In this document: piece by piece, positions 58,200-64,000 of the stretch
Numbering within the stretch: position 1 is the first letter of the stretch
Layout: each line of letters starts with the position of its first letter
Assembly (NCBI RefSeq): GCF_029893805.1
Contig: NZ_JARXYP010000002.1
Coordinates: forward strand, 3,472,001-3,536,000
Length of the DNA: 64,000 nucleotides
Direction: 5' to 3'
Source of the DNA: Streptomyces sp. SAI-135
Lineage (GTDB): Bacteria; Actinomycetota; Actinomycetes; Streptomycetales; Streptomycetaceae
Made by a program: the position numbers and the translations under genes
Notes under the pieces: model-generated
The model's input: only the letters and a program-made list of their open reading frames with translations
What the model was told of the DNA's origin: nothing
The model's database searches: none

Positions 58200-58585
58200 A
58201 GAAGGCCGGAATACTGAACCGCCATCTCTCCGGTGCGCTCGCCGAGCTGGGGCACGGGGACGGGGTGCTGGTGTGCGACGCCGGGATGCCGATCCCCCAC
58301 GGGCCGCGCGTGGTCGACCTGGCCTTCCGGGCCGGGGTGCCGTCCTTCGCGGAGGTCCTCGACGGGCTGCTCGCCGAGCTGGTGGTGGAGGGGGGCACGG
58401 CGGCGCGGGAGGTGCGGGACGCCAACCCGGCGGCCGCGGAGCTGCTGGACGCCCGCTTCCCCGGGCTGGAACTGGTCTCCCACGAGAAGCTCAAGGAGCT
58501 GTCGGCGGGCGCCCGGCTGATCGTGCGCACGGGGGAGGCGCGGCCGTACGCGAACGTGCTGCTCAGGTGCGGGGTGTTCTTCTGA
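58196..58585 (+). CDS. rbsD: D-ribose pyranase
   Basis: 129 residues. It interconverts beta-pyranose and beta-furanose forms of ribose so the kinase can use them. MKKAGILNRHLSGALAELGHGDGVLVCDAGMPIP carries the active-site His and Asp; the C-terminal VRTGEARPYANVLLRCGVFF is characteristic. GTG 58196 overlaps the rbsK stop (GTGA). Last gene of the operon. Confidence 0.93.
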   Translation: MKKAGILNRHLSGALAELGHGDGVLVCDAGMPIPHGPRVVDLAFRAGVPSFAEVLDGLLAELVVEGGTAAREVRDANPAAAELLDARFPGLELVSHEKLKELSAGARLIVRTGEARPYANVLLRCGVFF

Positions 58586-58741
58586 TTCCGGTGCGGCCGG
58601 GGCACGCCGGGAGGGGCGCGGAAAAATCTCCGGGCAGCCGTACAACCCTCCCGCGACCTGGCGGGTCGTACTTGGCATCAGGACTCTTGGAGGGGGATCT
58701 GGGGGGATCGCGGGGGTTCTGATGGGGAGGGGAAACCCGAG

Positions 58742-58766
58742 GGGGCCCGGTCGTCGACCGGGCCCC
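58742..58766. terminator. Bidirectional terminator between rbsD and the isomerase gene
   Basis: 11-bp perfect stem GGGGCCCGGTC/GACCGGGCCCC with a 3-nt loop, followed by TT on the plus strand. Confidence 0.8.
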
Positions 58767-58786
58767 TTCGAAATGCCCGGACCGCT

Positions 58787-59620
58787 TCAGACGGTGTGGG
58801 CCACGAAGCGCTCCGCCGTCTCGGCGAGGACCTCGCGGCCGTCGCGGGCCCACAGCGCGTCGTTGAACAGCTCGACCTCGATGGCGCCCGTGTAGCCGGC
58901 CGCCTCGACGTACCGCTGCCACTGACGCATGTCGATCGCGCCGTCGCCGATCTGCCCGCGGCCGTTCAGCACGCCCTCCGGCAGCGGGGTCGTCCAGTCC
59001 GCGAGCTGGAAGGTGTGGATACGGCCGCCGGCACCCGCGCGGGCGATCTGCGCGGGCGCGTTGTCGTCCCACCAGATGTGGTACGTGTCCACGGTGACGC
59101 CGACCTGGTGGGCGGGGAAGCGCTCCGCCAGGTCGAGGGCCTGGGTGAGCGTGGAGACCACACAGCGGTCGGAGGCGTACATGGGGTGCAGCGGCTCGAT
59201 GGCCAGCCGCACTCCGCGCTCCTCGGCGTACGGGCCCAGGACCGCCAGGGCGTCCGCGATGCGCTCACGGGCGCCGTGCAGGTCCTTCGAGCCGGCCGGG
59301 AGGCCGCCGGAGACCAGCACCAGCGTGTCGGTGCCGAGGGTGGCCGCCTCGTCGACCGCGCGCCGGTTGTCGTCCAGCGCGGCGGCCCGCTCGGCGGGGT
59401 CGATCGCCGTGAAGAAACCGCCACGGCACAGCGTGGTGACGGTCAGACCCGCGTCGCGGACCAGTCTGGCCGTCTCCTCGACGCCGTACGCCTGGACGGG
59501 CTCGCGCCACAGGCCGACGTTGCGGACGCCCAACTCGCCGCAGACGGACACCAGTTCCGGCAGCGACAGCTGCTTGACCGTCATCTGGTTGATGGAGAAG
59601 CGGGAGAGGTCGCCGGTCAC
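58787..59620 (-). CDS. TIM-barrel sugar isomerase/epimerase (hydroxypyruvate isomerase-like)
   Basis: 277 residues, AP-endonuclease-2-like TIM barrel. RFSINQMTVKQLSLPELVSVCGELGVRNVGLWREPV, TVTTLCRGGFFTAID, RLAIEPLHPMYASDRCVVSTLTQALDLAE, VGVTVDTYHIWWDDN and AIEVELFN give the metal-binding Glu/Asp/His set. Family members epimerise or isomerise ketoses; substrate unknown. GTG 59620 overlaps the previous gene stop by 4 nt. Last gene of a three-gene operon with the DUF993 and Gfo/Idh proteins. Confidence 0.82.
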   Translation of the reverse strand: MTGDLSRFSINQMTVKQLSLPELVSVCGELGVRNVGLWREPVQAYGVEETARLVRDAGLTVTTLCRGGFFTAIDPAERAAALDDNRRAVDEAATLGTDTLVLVSGGLPAGSKDLHGARERIADALAVLGPYAEERGVRLAIEPLHPMYASDRCVVSTLTQALDLAERFPAHQVGVTVDTYHIWWDDNAPAQIARAGAGGRIHTFQLADWTTPLPEGVLNGRGQIGDGAIDMRQWQRYVEAAGYTGAIEVELFNDALWARDGREVLAETAERFVAHTV

Positions 59621-60771
59621 TGGTTCACTCCGTACAGGCTCAGCAGGGTCTTCATGCGCTCCTCGGCGAGCTTCGGGTCGGGGAACAGGCCCAGCCCGTC
59701 GGCGAGTTCGTAGGCGCGCGCGAAGTGCGGCAGGGAGCGGGCCGACTGGAGTCCGCCGACCATCGTGAAGTGCGACTGGTGGCCGGCCAGCCAGGCGAGG
59801 AAGACCACGCCCGTCTTGTAGAAGCGGGTCGGTGCCTGGAAGAGGTGCCGGGACAACTCGACCGTGGGGTCGAGAAGTTCGCGGAAGCCCTGGGCGTCCC
59901 CGGTGTCCAGGACCCGGACCGCCTCGGCGGCCAGCGGGCCCAGCGGGTCGAAGATGCCGAGCAGGGCGTGGGAGAAGCCCTGGTCGTCGCCCGCGATCAG
60001 CTCCGGGTAGTTGAAGTCGTCGCCGGTGTAGCAGCGCACGCCCTGCGGGAGCCGGCGGCGGATGTCGATCTCGCGCTGCGCCTCCAGGAGCGAGACCTTG
60101 ATGCCGTCGACCTTGTCGGGGTGGGCGGCGATGACGTCCAGGAAGGTGTCGGTGGCCGCGTCCAGGTCGGACGAACCCCAGTAGCCCTCCAGGGCCGGGT
60201 CGAACATCGGGCCCAGCCAGTGCAGGATCACCGGCTCGCCGGCCTGGCGCAGCAGGTGGCCGTAGACCTCCAGGTAGTCCTCGGGACCCTGGGCGGCGGC
60301 AGCGAGGGCGCGGGAGGCCATGAGGATGGCCTGCGCTCCCGACTCCTCGACGAGGGCGAGCTGCTCCTCGTAGGCGGCTCGGACCTCGTCCAGGGTCGCC
60401 GGTCCGGTGAGCTGGTCGGTGCCGACGCCGCAGGCGATGAGCCCGCCGACCGACTTGGCCTCGGCGGCGCTGCGCCGGATCAGCTCGGCCGCGCCCGCCC
60501 AGTCCAGGCCCATCCCGCGCTGGGCGGTGTCCATCGCCTCGGCGACCCCGAGCCCGTGCGACCACAGGTGGCGGCGGAAGGCGAGGGTGGCGTCCCAGTC
60601 GACGGCGGCGGGCGAGTCGGGGGTCGTGTCGGCGAACGGATCGGCGACGACGTGCGCCGCCGAGAAGACCGTACGGGAGGTGAAGGGCGAGCCGGTCGTG
60701 ACGGCGAGGGGTTCTGCGCGGGGTTCGTACGCCTTGAATCCCCCGTGCCCGGTGGGGAGTTGGATCGTCAC
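59617..60771 (-). CDS. DUF993-type dihydrodipicolinate synthase-like protein
   Basis: 384 residues. PFTSRTVFSAAHVVADPF near the N-terminus, then a TIM-barrel pattern with DWDATLAFRRHLWSHGLGVAEAMDTAQRGMGLDWAGA, IACGVGTDQLTG, PVILHWLGPMFDPALEGYWGS and VDGIKVSLLEAQREIDIRRRLP, where the Lys in GIKVS could be a Schiff-base residue. I place it in the DUF993 family, distant from DapA aldolases. It may cleave or condense a keto-sugar in this operon. GTG 60771 overlaps the preceding stop by 4 nt. Confidence 0.75.
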   Translation of the reverse strand: MTIQLPTGHGGFKAYEPRAEPLAVTTGSPFTSRTVFSAAHVVADPFADTTPDSPAAVDWDATLAFRRHLWSHGLGVAEAMDTAQRGMGLDWAGAAELIRRSAAEAKSVGGLIACGVGTDQLTGPATLDEVRAAYEEQLALVEESGAQAILMASRALAAAAQGPEDYLEVYGHLLRQAGEPVILHWLGPMFDPALEGYWGSSDLDAATDTFLDVIAAHPDKVDGIKVSLLEAQREIDIRRRLPQGVRCYTGDDFNYPELIAGDDQGFSHALLGIFDPLGPLAAEAVRVLDTGDAQGFRELLDPTVELSRHLFQAPTRFYKTGVVFLAWLAGHQSHFTMVGGLQSARSLPHFARAYELADGLGLFPDPKLAEERMKTLLSLYGVNQ

Positions 60772-61925
60772 AGCGAGATCTCCGGTACGTCGAGACGGCG
60801 GCCCTCGGCCGAGGACTTCAGGCCCAGTTCGGCGAGCTGGACACCGCGGGCGCCGGCGAGGAGGTCCCACTGGTAGGGGGCGTCGGCGTAGACGTGCTTG
60901 AGGAAGAGCTCCCACTGGGCCTTGAAGCCGTTGTCGAACTCGGCGTTGTCCGGGACCTCCTGCCACTGGTCGCGGAAGACCTCGGTGGCGGGGATGTCCG
61001 GGTTCCAGACGGGCTTGGGGGTGGCGGAGCGGTGCTGGACGCGGCAGTTGCGCAGGCCCGCGACCGCCGAGCCCTCCGTGCCGTCGACCTGGAACTCCAC
61101 CAGCTCGTCGCGATTGACGCGGACGGCCCAGGAGGAGTTGATCTGGGCGATCGCGCCGCCGTCGAGCTCGAAGATGCCGTAGGCGGCGTCGTCGGCGGTG
61201 GCGTCGTAGGGCTTGTCGTTCTCGTCCCAGCGCTGCGGGATGTGGGTGGCGGTGAGTGCCTGCACGGACTTCACGCGGCCGAAGAGCTCGTGGAGCACGT
61301 ACTCCCAGTGCGGGAACATGTCGACAACGATGCCACCGCCGTCCTCGGCCCGGTAGTTCCAGCTCGGGCGCTGGGCCTGCTGCCAGTCGCCCTCGAAGAC
61401 CCAGTAGCCGAACTCGCCGCGGACGGAGAGGATCCGGCCGAAGAAACCGCCGTCGATGAGGCGCTTCAGCTTGAGCAGGCCCGGCAGGAAGAGCTTGTCC
61501 TGGACGACGCCGTGCTTGATGCCCTTCGCCTCGGCGAGGCGGGCCAGCTCCAGGGCGCCGTCGAGGCCGGTGGCGGTGGGCTTCTCGGTGTAGATGTGCT
61601 TGCCGGCGGCGATCGCCTTCCTGATGGCCTCCTCGCGTGCGGAGGTCACCTGGGCGTCGAAGTAGATCTCGACGGTCGGGTCTGCGAGGACCGCGTCCAG
61701 GTCGGTGGAGATGTTCGCCGGGTCCAGGCCGTGCTGCTCGGCGAGGGCCTTCAGCGCGTGCTCACGGCGACCCACGAGGATCGGCTCGGGCCACAGCACG
61801 CTGCCGTCGCCGAGGTCGAGACCGCCCTGCTCGCGGATGGCGAGGATGGAGCGGACGAGGTGTTGGCGGTAGCCCATGCGCCCCGTCACACCGTTCATGG
61901 CGATACGCACCGTCTTGCGTGTCAC
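60768..61925 (-). CDS. Gfo/Idh/MocA-family NAD(P)-dependent sugar oxidoreductase
   Basis: 385 residues. The Rossmann start is TVRIAMNGVTGRMGYRQHLVRSI, followed by the family motif EKPTATGLDGALELARLAEAKG with catalytic Lys in the EKP motif, and HWEYVLHELFG. Such enzymes oxidise or reduce sugars and inositols at one carbon. GTG 61925 follows GGGAAAGAC. First gene of the operon, divergent from a LacI regulator across 265 bp. With the TIM-barrel and DUF993 proteins it looks like a keto-sugar pathway, substrate unknown. Confidence 0.85.
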   Translation of the reverse strand: MTRKTVRIAMNGVTGRMGYRQHLVRSILAIREQGGLDLGDGSVLWPEPILVGRREHALKALAEQHGLDPANISTDLDAVLADPTVEIYFDAQVTSAREEAIRKAIAAGKHIYTEKPTATGLDGALELARLAEAKGIKHGVVQDKLFLPGLLKLKRLIDGGFFGRILSVRGEFGYWVFEGDWQQAQRPSWNYRAEDGGGIVVDMFPHWEYVLHELFGRVKSVQALTATHIPQRWDENDKPYDATADDAAYGIFELDGGAIAQINSSWAVRVNRDELVEFQVDGTEGSAVAGLRNCRVQHRSATPKPVWNPDIPATEVFRDQWQEVPDNAEFDNGFKAQWELFLKHVYADAPYQWDLLAGARGVQLAELGLKSSAEGRRLDVPEISL

Positions 61926-61990
61926 GTCTTTCCCTTCATAGGAGTCGTACGCGGTCGTGCGCGCCGCGCACGCTCCACTGATGAGCGTTA

Positions 61991-62004
61991 CAGCAAGCGC
62001 TTTC
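61991..62004. promoter_or_regulatory. LacI-type operator candidate in the divergent promoter
   Basis: CAGCAAGCGCTTTC centred on the palindrome AAGCGCTT (61995-62002), the CcpA/LacI-like operator shape. It lies 66 nt from the oxidoreductase start and 187 nt from the LacI start. Its AGCGCTTGCTG word also occurs at the inositol promoter (41899-41909). Confidence 0.5.
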
Positions 62005-62190
62005 TATCTAGGGAGAAGCTAGCCTCTGACCAGCGGTCCGGACAAGACCGCGAACCGGTTGAGTTGTTCGAGGGGGCGAACGGCGGGGGTCGGGGGGCTT
62101 AAGGTCGGCTCGGAACCGGGCCCTGGATGCCCGCGTGTACGACGGAGTACGACTGAGATGCGCTGCGGCGCGCGACCGGAGGACGACGAG

Positions 62191-63237
62191 ATGACGGTGA
62201 CCCTGGCGGACGTGGCGGCCCGCGCCCAGGTCTCCCCCGCGACGGTGTCGCGCGTACTGAACGGGAACTATCCCGTGGCCGCGTCCACCCGCGAGCGGGT
62301 GCTGCGGGCCGTGGACGAGCTGGACTACGTGCTGAACGGTCCGGCGAGCTCGCTCGCCGCCGCCACCTCGGACCTCGTCGGGATCCTCGTGAACGACATC
62401 GCCGACCCCTTCTTCGGGATCATGGCCGGTGCGATCCAGTCCGAGATCGGGGGGCCGGGCGGGCGCGCGGGCGGTGAGCGGCTCGGGGTCGTCTGCAACA
62501 CCGGGGGCTCTCCCGAGCGGGAGCTGACGTATCTCACCCTGCTCCAGCGGCAGCGGGCGGCGGCGGTCGTCCTGACGGGCGGGGCGGTGGAGGACGCGCC
62601 GCACAAGGCCGCGATGTCCGCCAAGCTGCGCAAGCTGGCGGACGCGGGGACGCGGATCGTGCTGTGCGGGCGGCCGCCGGCGCCGGAGACCGGGGCGTTC
62701 GCGCTCACCTTCGACAACCGGGGCGGCGGCCGCGAACTCACCGAGCACCTCATCGGGCTCGGGCACCGACGCCTCGGGTACATCGCGGGTCCCGAGGAGC
62801 GGACGACGACCCGGCACCGGCTGGAGGGACACCGGGCGGCACTGGAGGCGCACGGGATCGAGGAGGACCCTCGCTGGACCGTGCACGGCCGCTACGACCG
62901 GCGGTCCGGCTACGAGGCCACGCTGGAGCTGCTGCGCCGGGACCCGTCCCTCACGGCCGTCGTCGCCGCCAACGACTCCGTCGCGCTGGGGGCGTGCGCG
63001 GCGCTGCGGGACTCGGGGCTGCGGATCCCCGACGACGTGTCGGTCGCCGGTTTCGACGACCTGCCCTTCAGCATCGACGCGGTCCCCGCGCTGACGACGG
63101 TACGGCTGCCGCTGGCGGAGGCGGGGGCCCGGGCGGGCCGGATCGCGATGGGGCGGGAGGAGCCGCCGCCCGGGGGGATCGCGACGGTCCGGGGGGAGCT
63201 GATGGTTCGGGGGTCTTCGGGTGTGCCTCGGGGCTGA
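62191..63237 (+). CDS. LacI-family transcriptional regulator
   Basis: 348 residues. HTH residues 2-22 (TVTLADVAARAQVSPATVSRVLNGN) with hinge, then the sugar-binding domain starting DLVGILVNDIADPFFGIMAGAIQSEI. ATG 62191 is 8 nt after GGAGG; the longer ORF has an unlikely N-terminus. Divergent from the Gfo/Idh operon and probably its repressor. The effector-binding half is complete, ending PPGGIATVRGELMVRGSSG. Confidence 0.88.
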   Translation: MTVTLADVAARAQVSPATVSRVLNGNYPVAASTRERVLRAVDELDYVLNGPASSLAAATSDLVGILVNDIADPFFGIMAGAIQSEIGGPGGRAGGERLGVVCNTGGSPERELTYLTLLQRQRAAAVVLTGGAVEDAPHKAAMSAKLRKLADAGTRIVLCGRPPAPETGAFALTFDNRGGGRELTEHLIGLGHRRLGYIAGPEERTTTRHRLEGHRAALEAHGIEEDPRWTVHGRYDRRSGYEATLELLRRDPSLTAVVAANDSVALGACAALRDSGLRIPDDVSVAGFDDLPFSIDAVPALTTVRLPLAEAGARAGRIAMGREEPPPGGIATVRGELMVRGSSGVPRG

Positions 63238-63380
63238 GGCGTTGGGTGGATGCGGGTCCGTGGCGACACGAGCTCCGTGACGGCCCGCGGTCGTTTCCAG
63301 GAACTCGGCGATCTCCAGCCGGTGTTGCTGGGCAGGGGCGGCGAAGTCCCGAGCTTGTCCCCGCTCCCCCGGTCGGCGAG

Positions 63381-63509
63381 TCATCGGCTCTGCGCCCACC
63401 AGACAAGCGTGGCCACAGCACCGGAGCCCAACGCGGCTCCGGCTCCGCGGACCACCGCGAACAGCGCGGCATGTGCGAGCCGCCGACCCGTCGACCTGTT
63501 CCTGGCCAC
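63381..63509 (-). CDS. Small single-helix membrane protein, 42 aa, unknown
   Basis: 43-codon ORF from GTG 63507-63509, 6 nt after GGAGG. Basic N-terminus (ARNRSTGRRLAH) then a hydrophobic Ala/Gly segment (AALFAVVRGAGAALGSGAVATLVWW) and AQSR, suggesting a small membrane protein with the N-terminus inside. In frame with a longer ORF that begins at 63746, but the RBS supports the short form. It is divergent from the HTH-protein gene at the edge. Function unknown. Confidence 0.5.
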   Translation of the reverse strand: MARNRSTGRRLAHAALFAVVRGAGAALGSGAVATLVWWAQSR

Positions 63510-63594
63510 AGCAACCTCCTGCCCTGGGCGCCCTGCAACTCCGCCCGTCCTGGCCTCCATTGACGCCGCCCGGAAGGTTCGACGGCAGGGATCC

Positions 63595-63626
63595 CGGAGC
63601 ACCCCGAAAAGACCGGAGGTGCTCCG
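63595..63626. terminator. Hairpin between the small ORF and the HTH gene
   Basis: 9-bp perfect arms CGGAGCACC (63595-63603) and GGTGCTCCG (63618-63626), loop 14. It sits in a divergent promoter region, so it may be regulatory rather than a terminator. Confidence 0.35.
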
Positions 63627-63639
63627 TATCATCGGGTTG

Positions 63640-63659
63640 CGAGTCGGAATTCCGACTCG
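63640..63659. promoter_or_regulatory. 20-bp perfect palindrome upstream of the HTH gene
   Basis: CGAGTCGGAATTCCGACTCG, fully self-complementary, ending 29 nt before the HTH-protein start codon. A perfect 20-bp palindrome in a divergent control region is most likely an operator, perhaps for the HTH protein itself. Confidence 0.6.
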
Positions 63660-63688
63660 GAACCAAACCGCCGGCGGTGGAGGTTCGG

Positions 63689-64000
63689 ATGCCGGGCAGG
63701 CCCGCGCACGAAGGCGTACCGCCCTCAGTGCTCGTCGAGTTGTCACAGCTCTGGGACCGGGCTCAGGCAGAGCTGTCCAAGTCGGGGGGCCGGTTGACCC
63801 TGACCCGGGTCAGCCGGGACTCAGGGGTACCTGTGGCGACGCTCAGCGACTGGCGGCGCGGCAACCACGCGCCCCGCGAGGCCGATGAGCTGCTCAAAGT
63901 AGTGCGCTTGTTGTGCGCCTGGGCGAAGGTGGATCCGCCTGTCGACGCACACTGGCGACGACTCCTCGACGGTTCCGGCCCCCGAAGCGTGCCGAGCGTT
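63689..64000 (+). CDS. Helix-turn-helix protein, N-terminal part (cut by window edge)
   Basis: 104 codons to the window end, open frame. ATG 63689 follows GGTGGAGG. The sequence has the pattern LTLTRVSRDSGVPVATLSDWRRGNHAPREADELLKVVRLLCAWAKV: a Cro-like HTH with the 'G-x-x-P-x-x-T/L-S-x-W-x-x-G-x-x-P' type motif common at the N-terminus of Streptomyces STAND NTPases, TPR proteins and WD40 proteins. What follows is outside the window, so the class cannot be decided. A regulator or signalling NTPase is likely. Confidence 0.65.
   Translation, partial: MPGRPAHEGVPPSVLVELSQLWDRAQAELSKSGGRLTLTRVSRDSGVPVATLSDWRRGNHAPREADELLKVVRLLCAWAKVDPPVDAHWRRLLDGSGPRSVPSV

Overview
The window is chromosomal DNA of a high-GC filamentous actinomycete, almost certainly a Streptomyces. 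The signs are chaplins, rodlins, a MelC-type tyrosinase pair, GTG/TTG starts, 4-nt start/stop overlaps, strong third-position GC, and a copy of a short intergenic repeat familiar from Streptomyces genomes. From memory (not checked), the order melC2/melC1, chpF, long chaplin/chpD/rdlA/rdlB, fadD, msdA, copZ/copA, citA matches S. coelicolor around SCO2695-SCO2755. Chaplin and rodlin symbols are given on that basis. No phage, insertion sequence or CRISPR array was seen.

Layout. 1-2.9 kb: two paired GTPase genes (one cut by the window edge), tRNA-Arg(TCT) and trmO. 3-9.3 kb: a 2-hydroxyacid dehydrogenase, chpG, melC2/melC1, three small secreted proteins, a VKOR-type disulfide enzyme and chpF. 9.5-24.2 kb: an exopolysaccharide locus. 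It holds a secreted DUF3344 protein, two glycosyltransferases, a priming phosphoglycosyltransferase, Wzy-type polymerase, MurJ/Wzx-type flippase, polysaccharide deacetylase, Wzz-type chain-length protein and FemAB/GNAT-type transferase, followed by a secreted GH26-like hydrolase and an ATP-grasp/flavoprotein pair. 24.2-26.8 kb: a long sortase-anchored chaplin, chpD and divergent rdlA/rdlB. So 4-27 kb is largely about the hyphal surface: amyloid proteins, melanin, polysaccharide and disulfide formation.

26.8-35.6 kb: a fatty acyl-CoA ligase behind a palindromic operator, a VWA lipoprotein, a frameshifted ABC permease with an unusual hydrolase-ABC ATPase fusion, and an amino-acid permease. 35.7-42.9 kb: myo-inositol catabolism (msdA, iolD, iolB, an aldolase-like protein, iolC, and a divergent IolE/IolI-like gene). 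43-47.6 kb: small regulators, an alcohol dehydrogenase and copZ/copA under a CsoR box. 47.6-48.3 kb: a structured gene-free stretch. 48.3-52.7 kb: citA, recD2 and a previously unmarked 42-codon ORF whose upstream element resembles that of citA. 52.7-58.6 kb: a ribose-type operon (LacI regulator, RbsA, fused permease-binding protein, ribokinase, RbsD). 58.8-63.2 kb: a three-gene sugar-modification operon with its own divergent LacI regulator. The right edge holds a 42-aa ORF and the start of a helix-turn-helix protein.

The most interesting items are: BldN-type promoters of chpG, chpF and rdlA, each followed by a stem-loop at the predicted mRNA 5' end; a long chaplin with one chaplin domain and 17 HTPPP units; the extracellular hydrolase-ABC ATPase fusion with its broken permease partner; and a 73-bp regulatory element shared by citA and the new small ORF.
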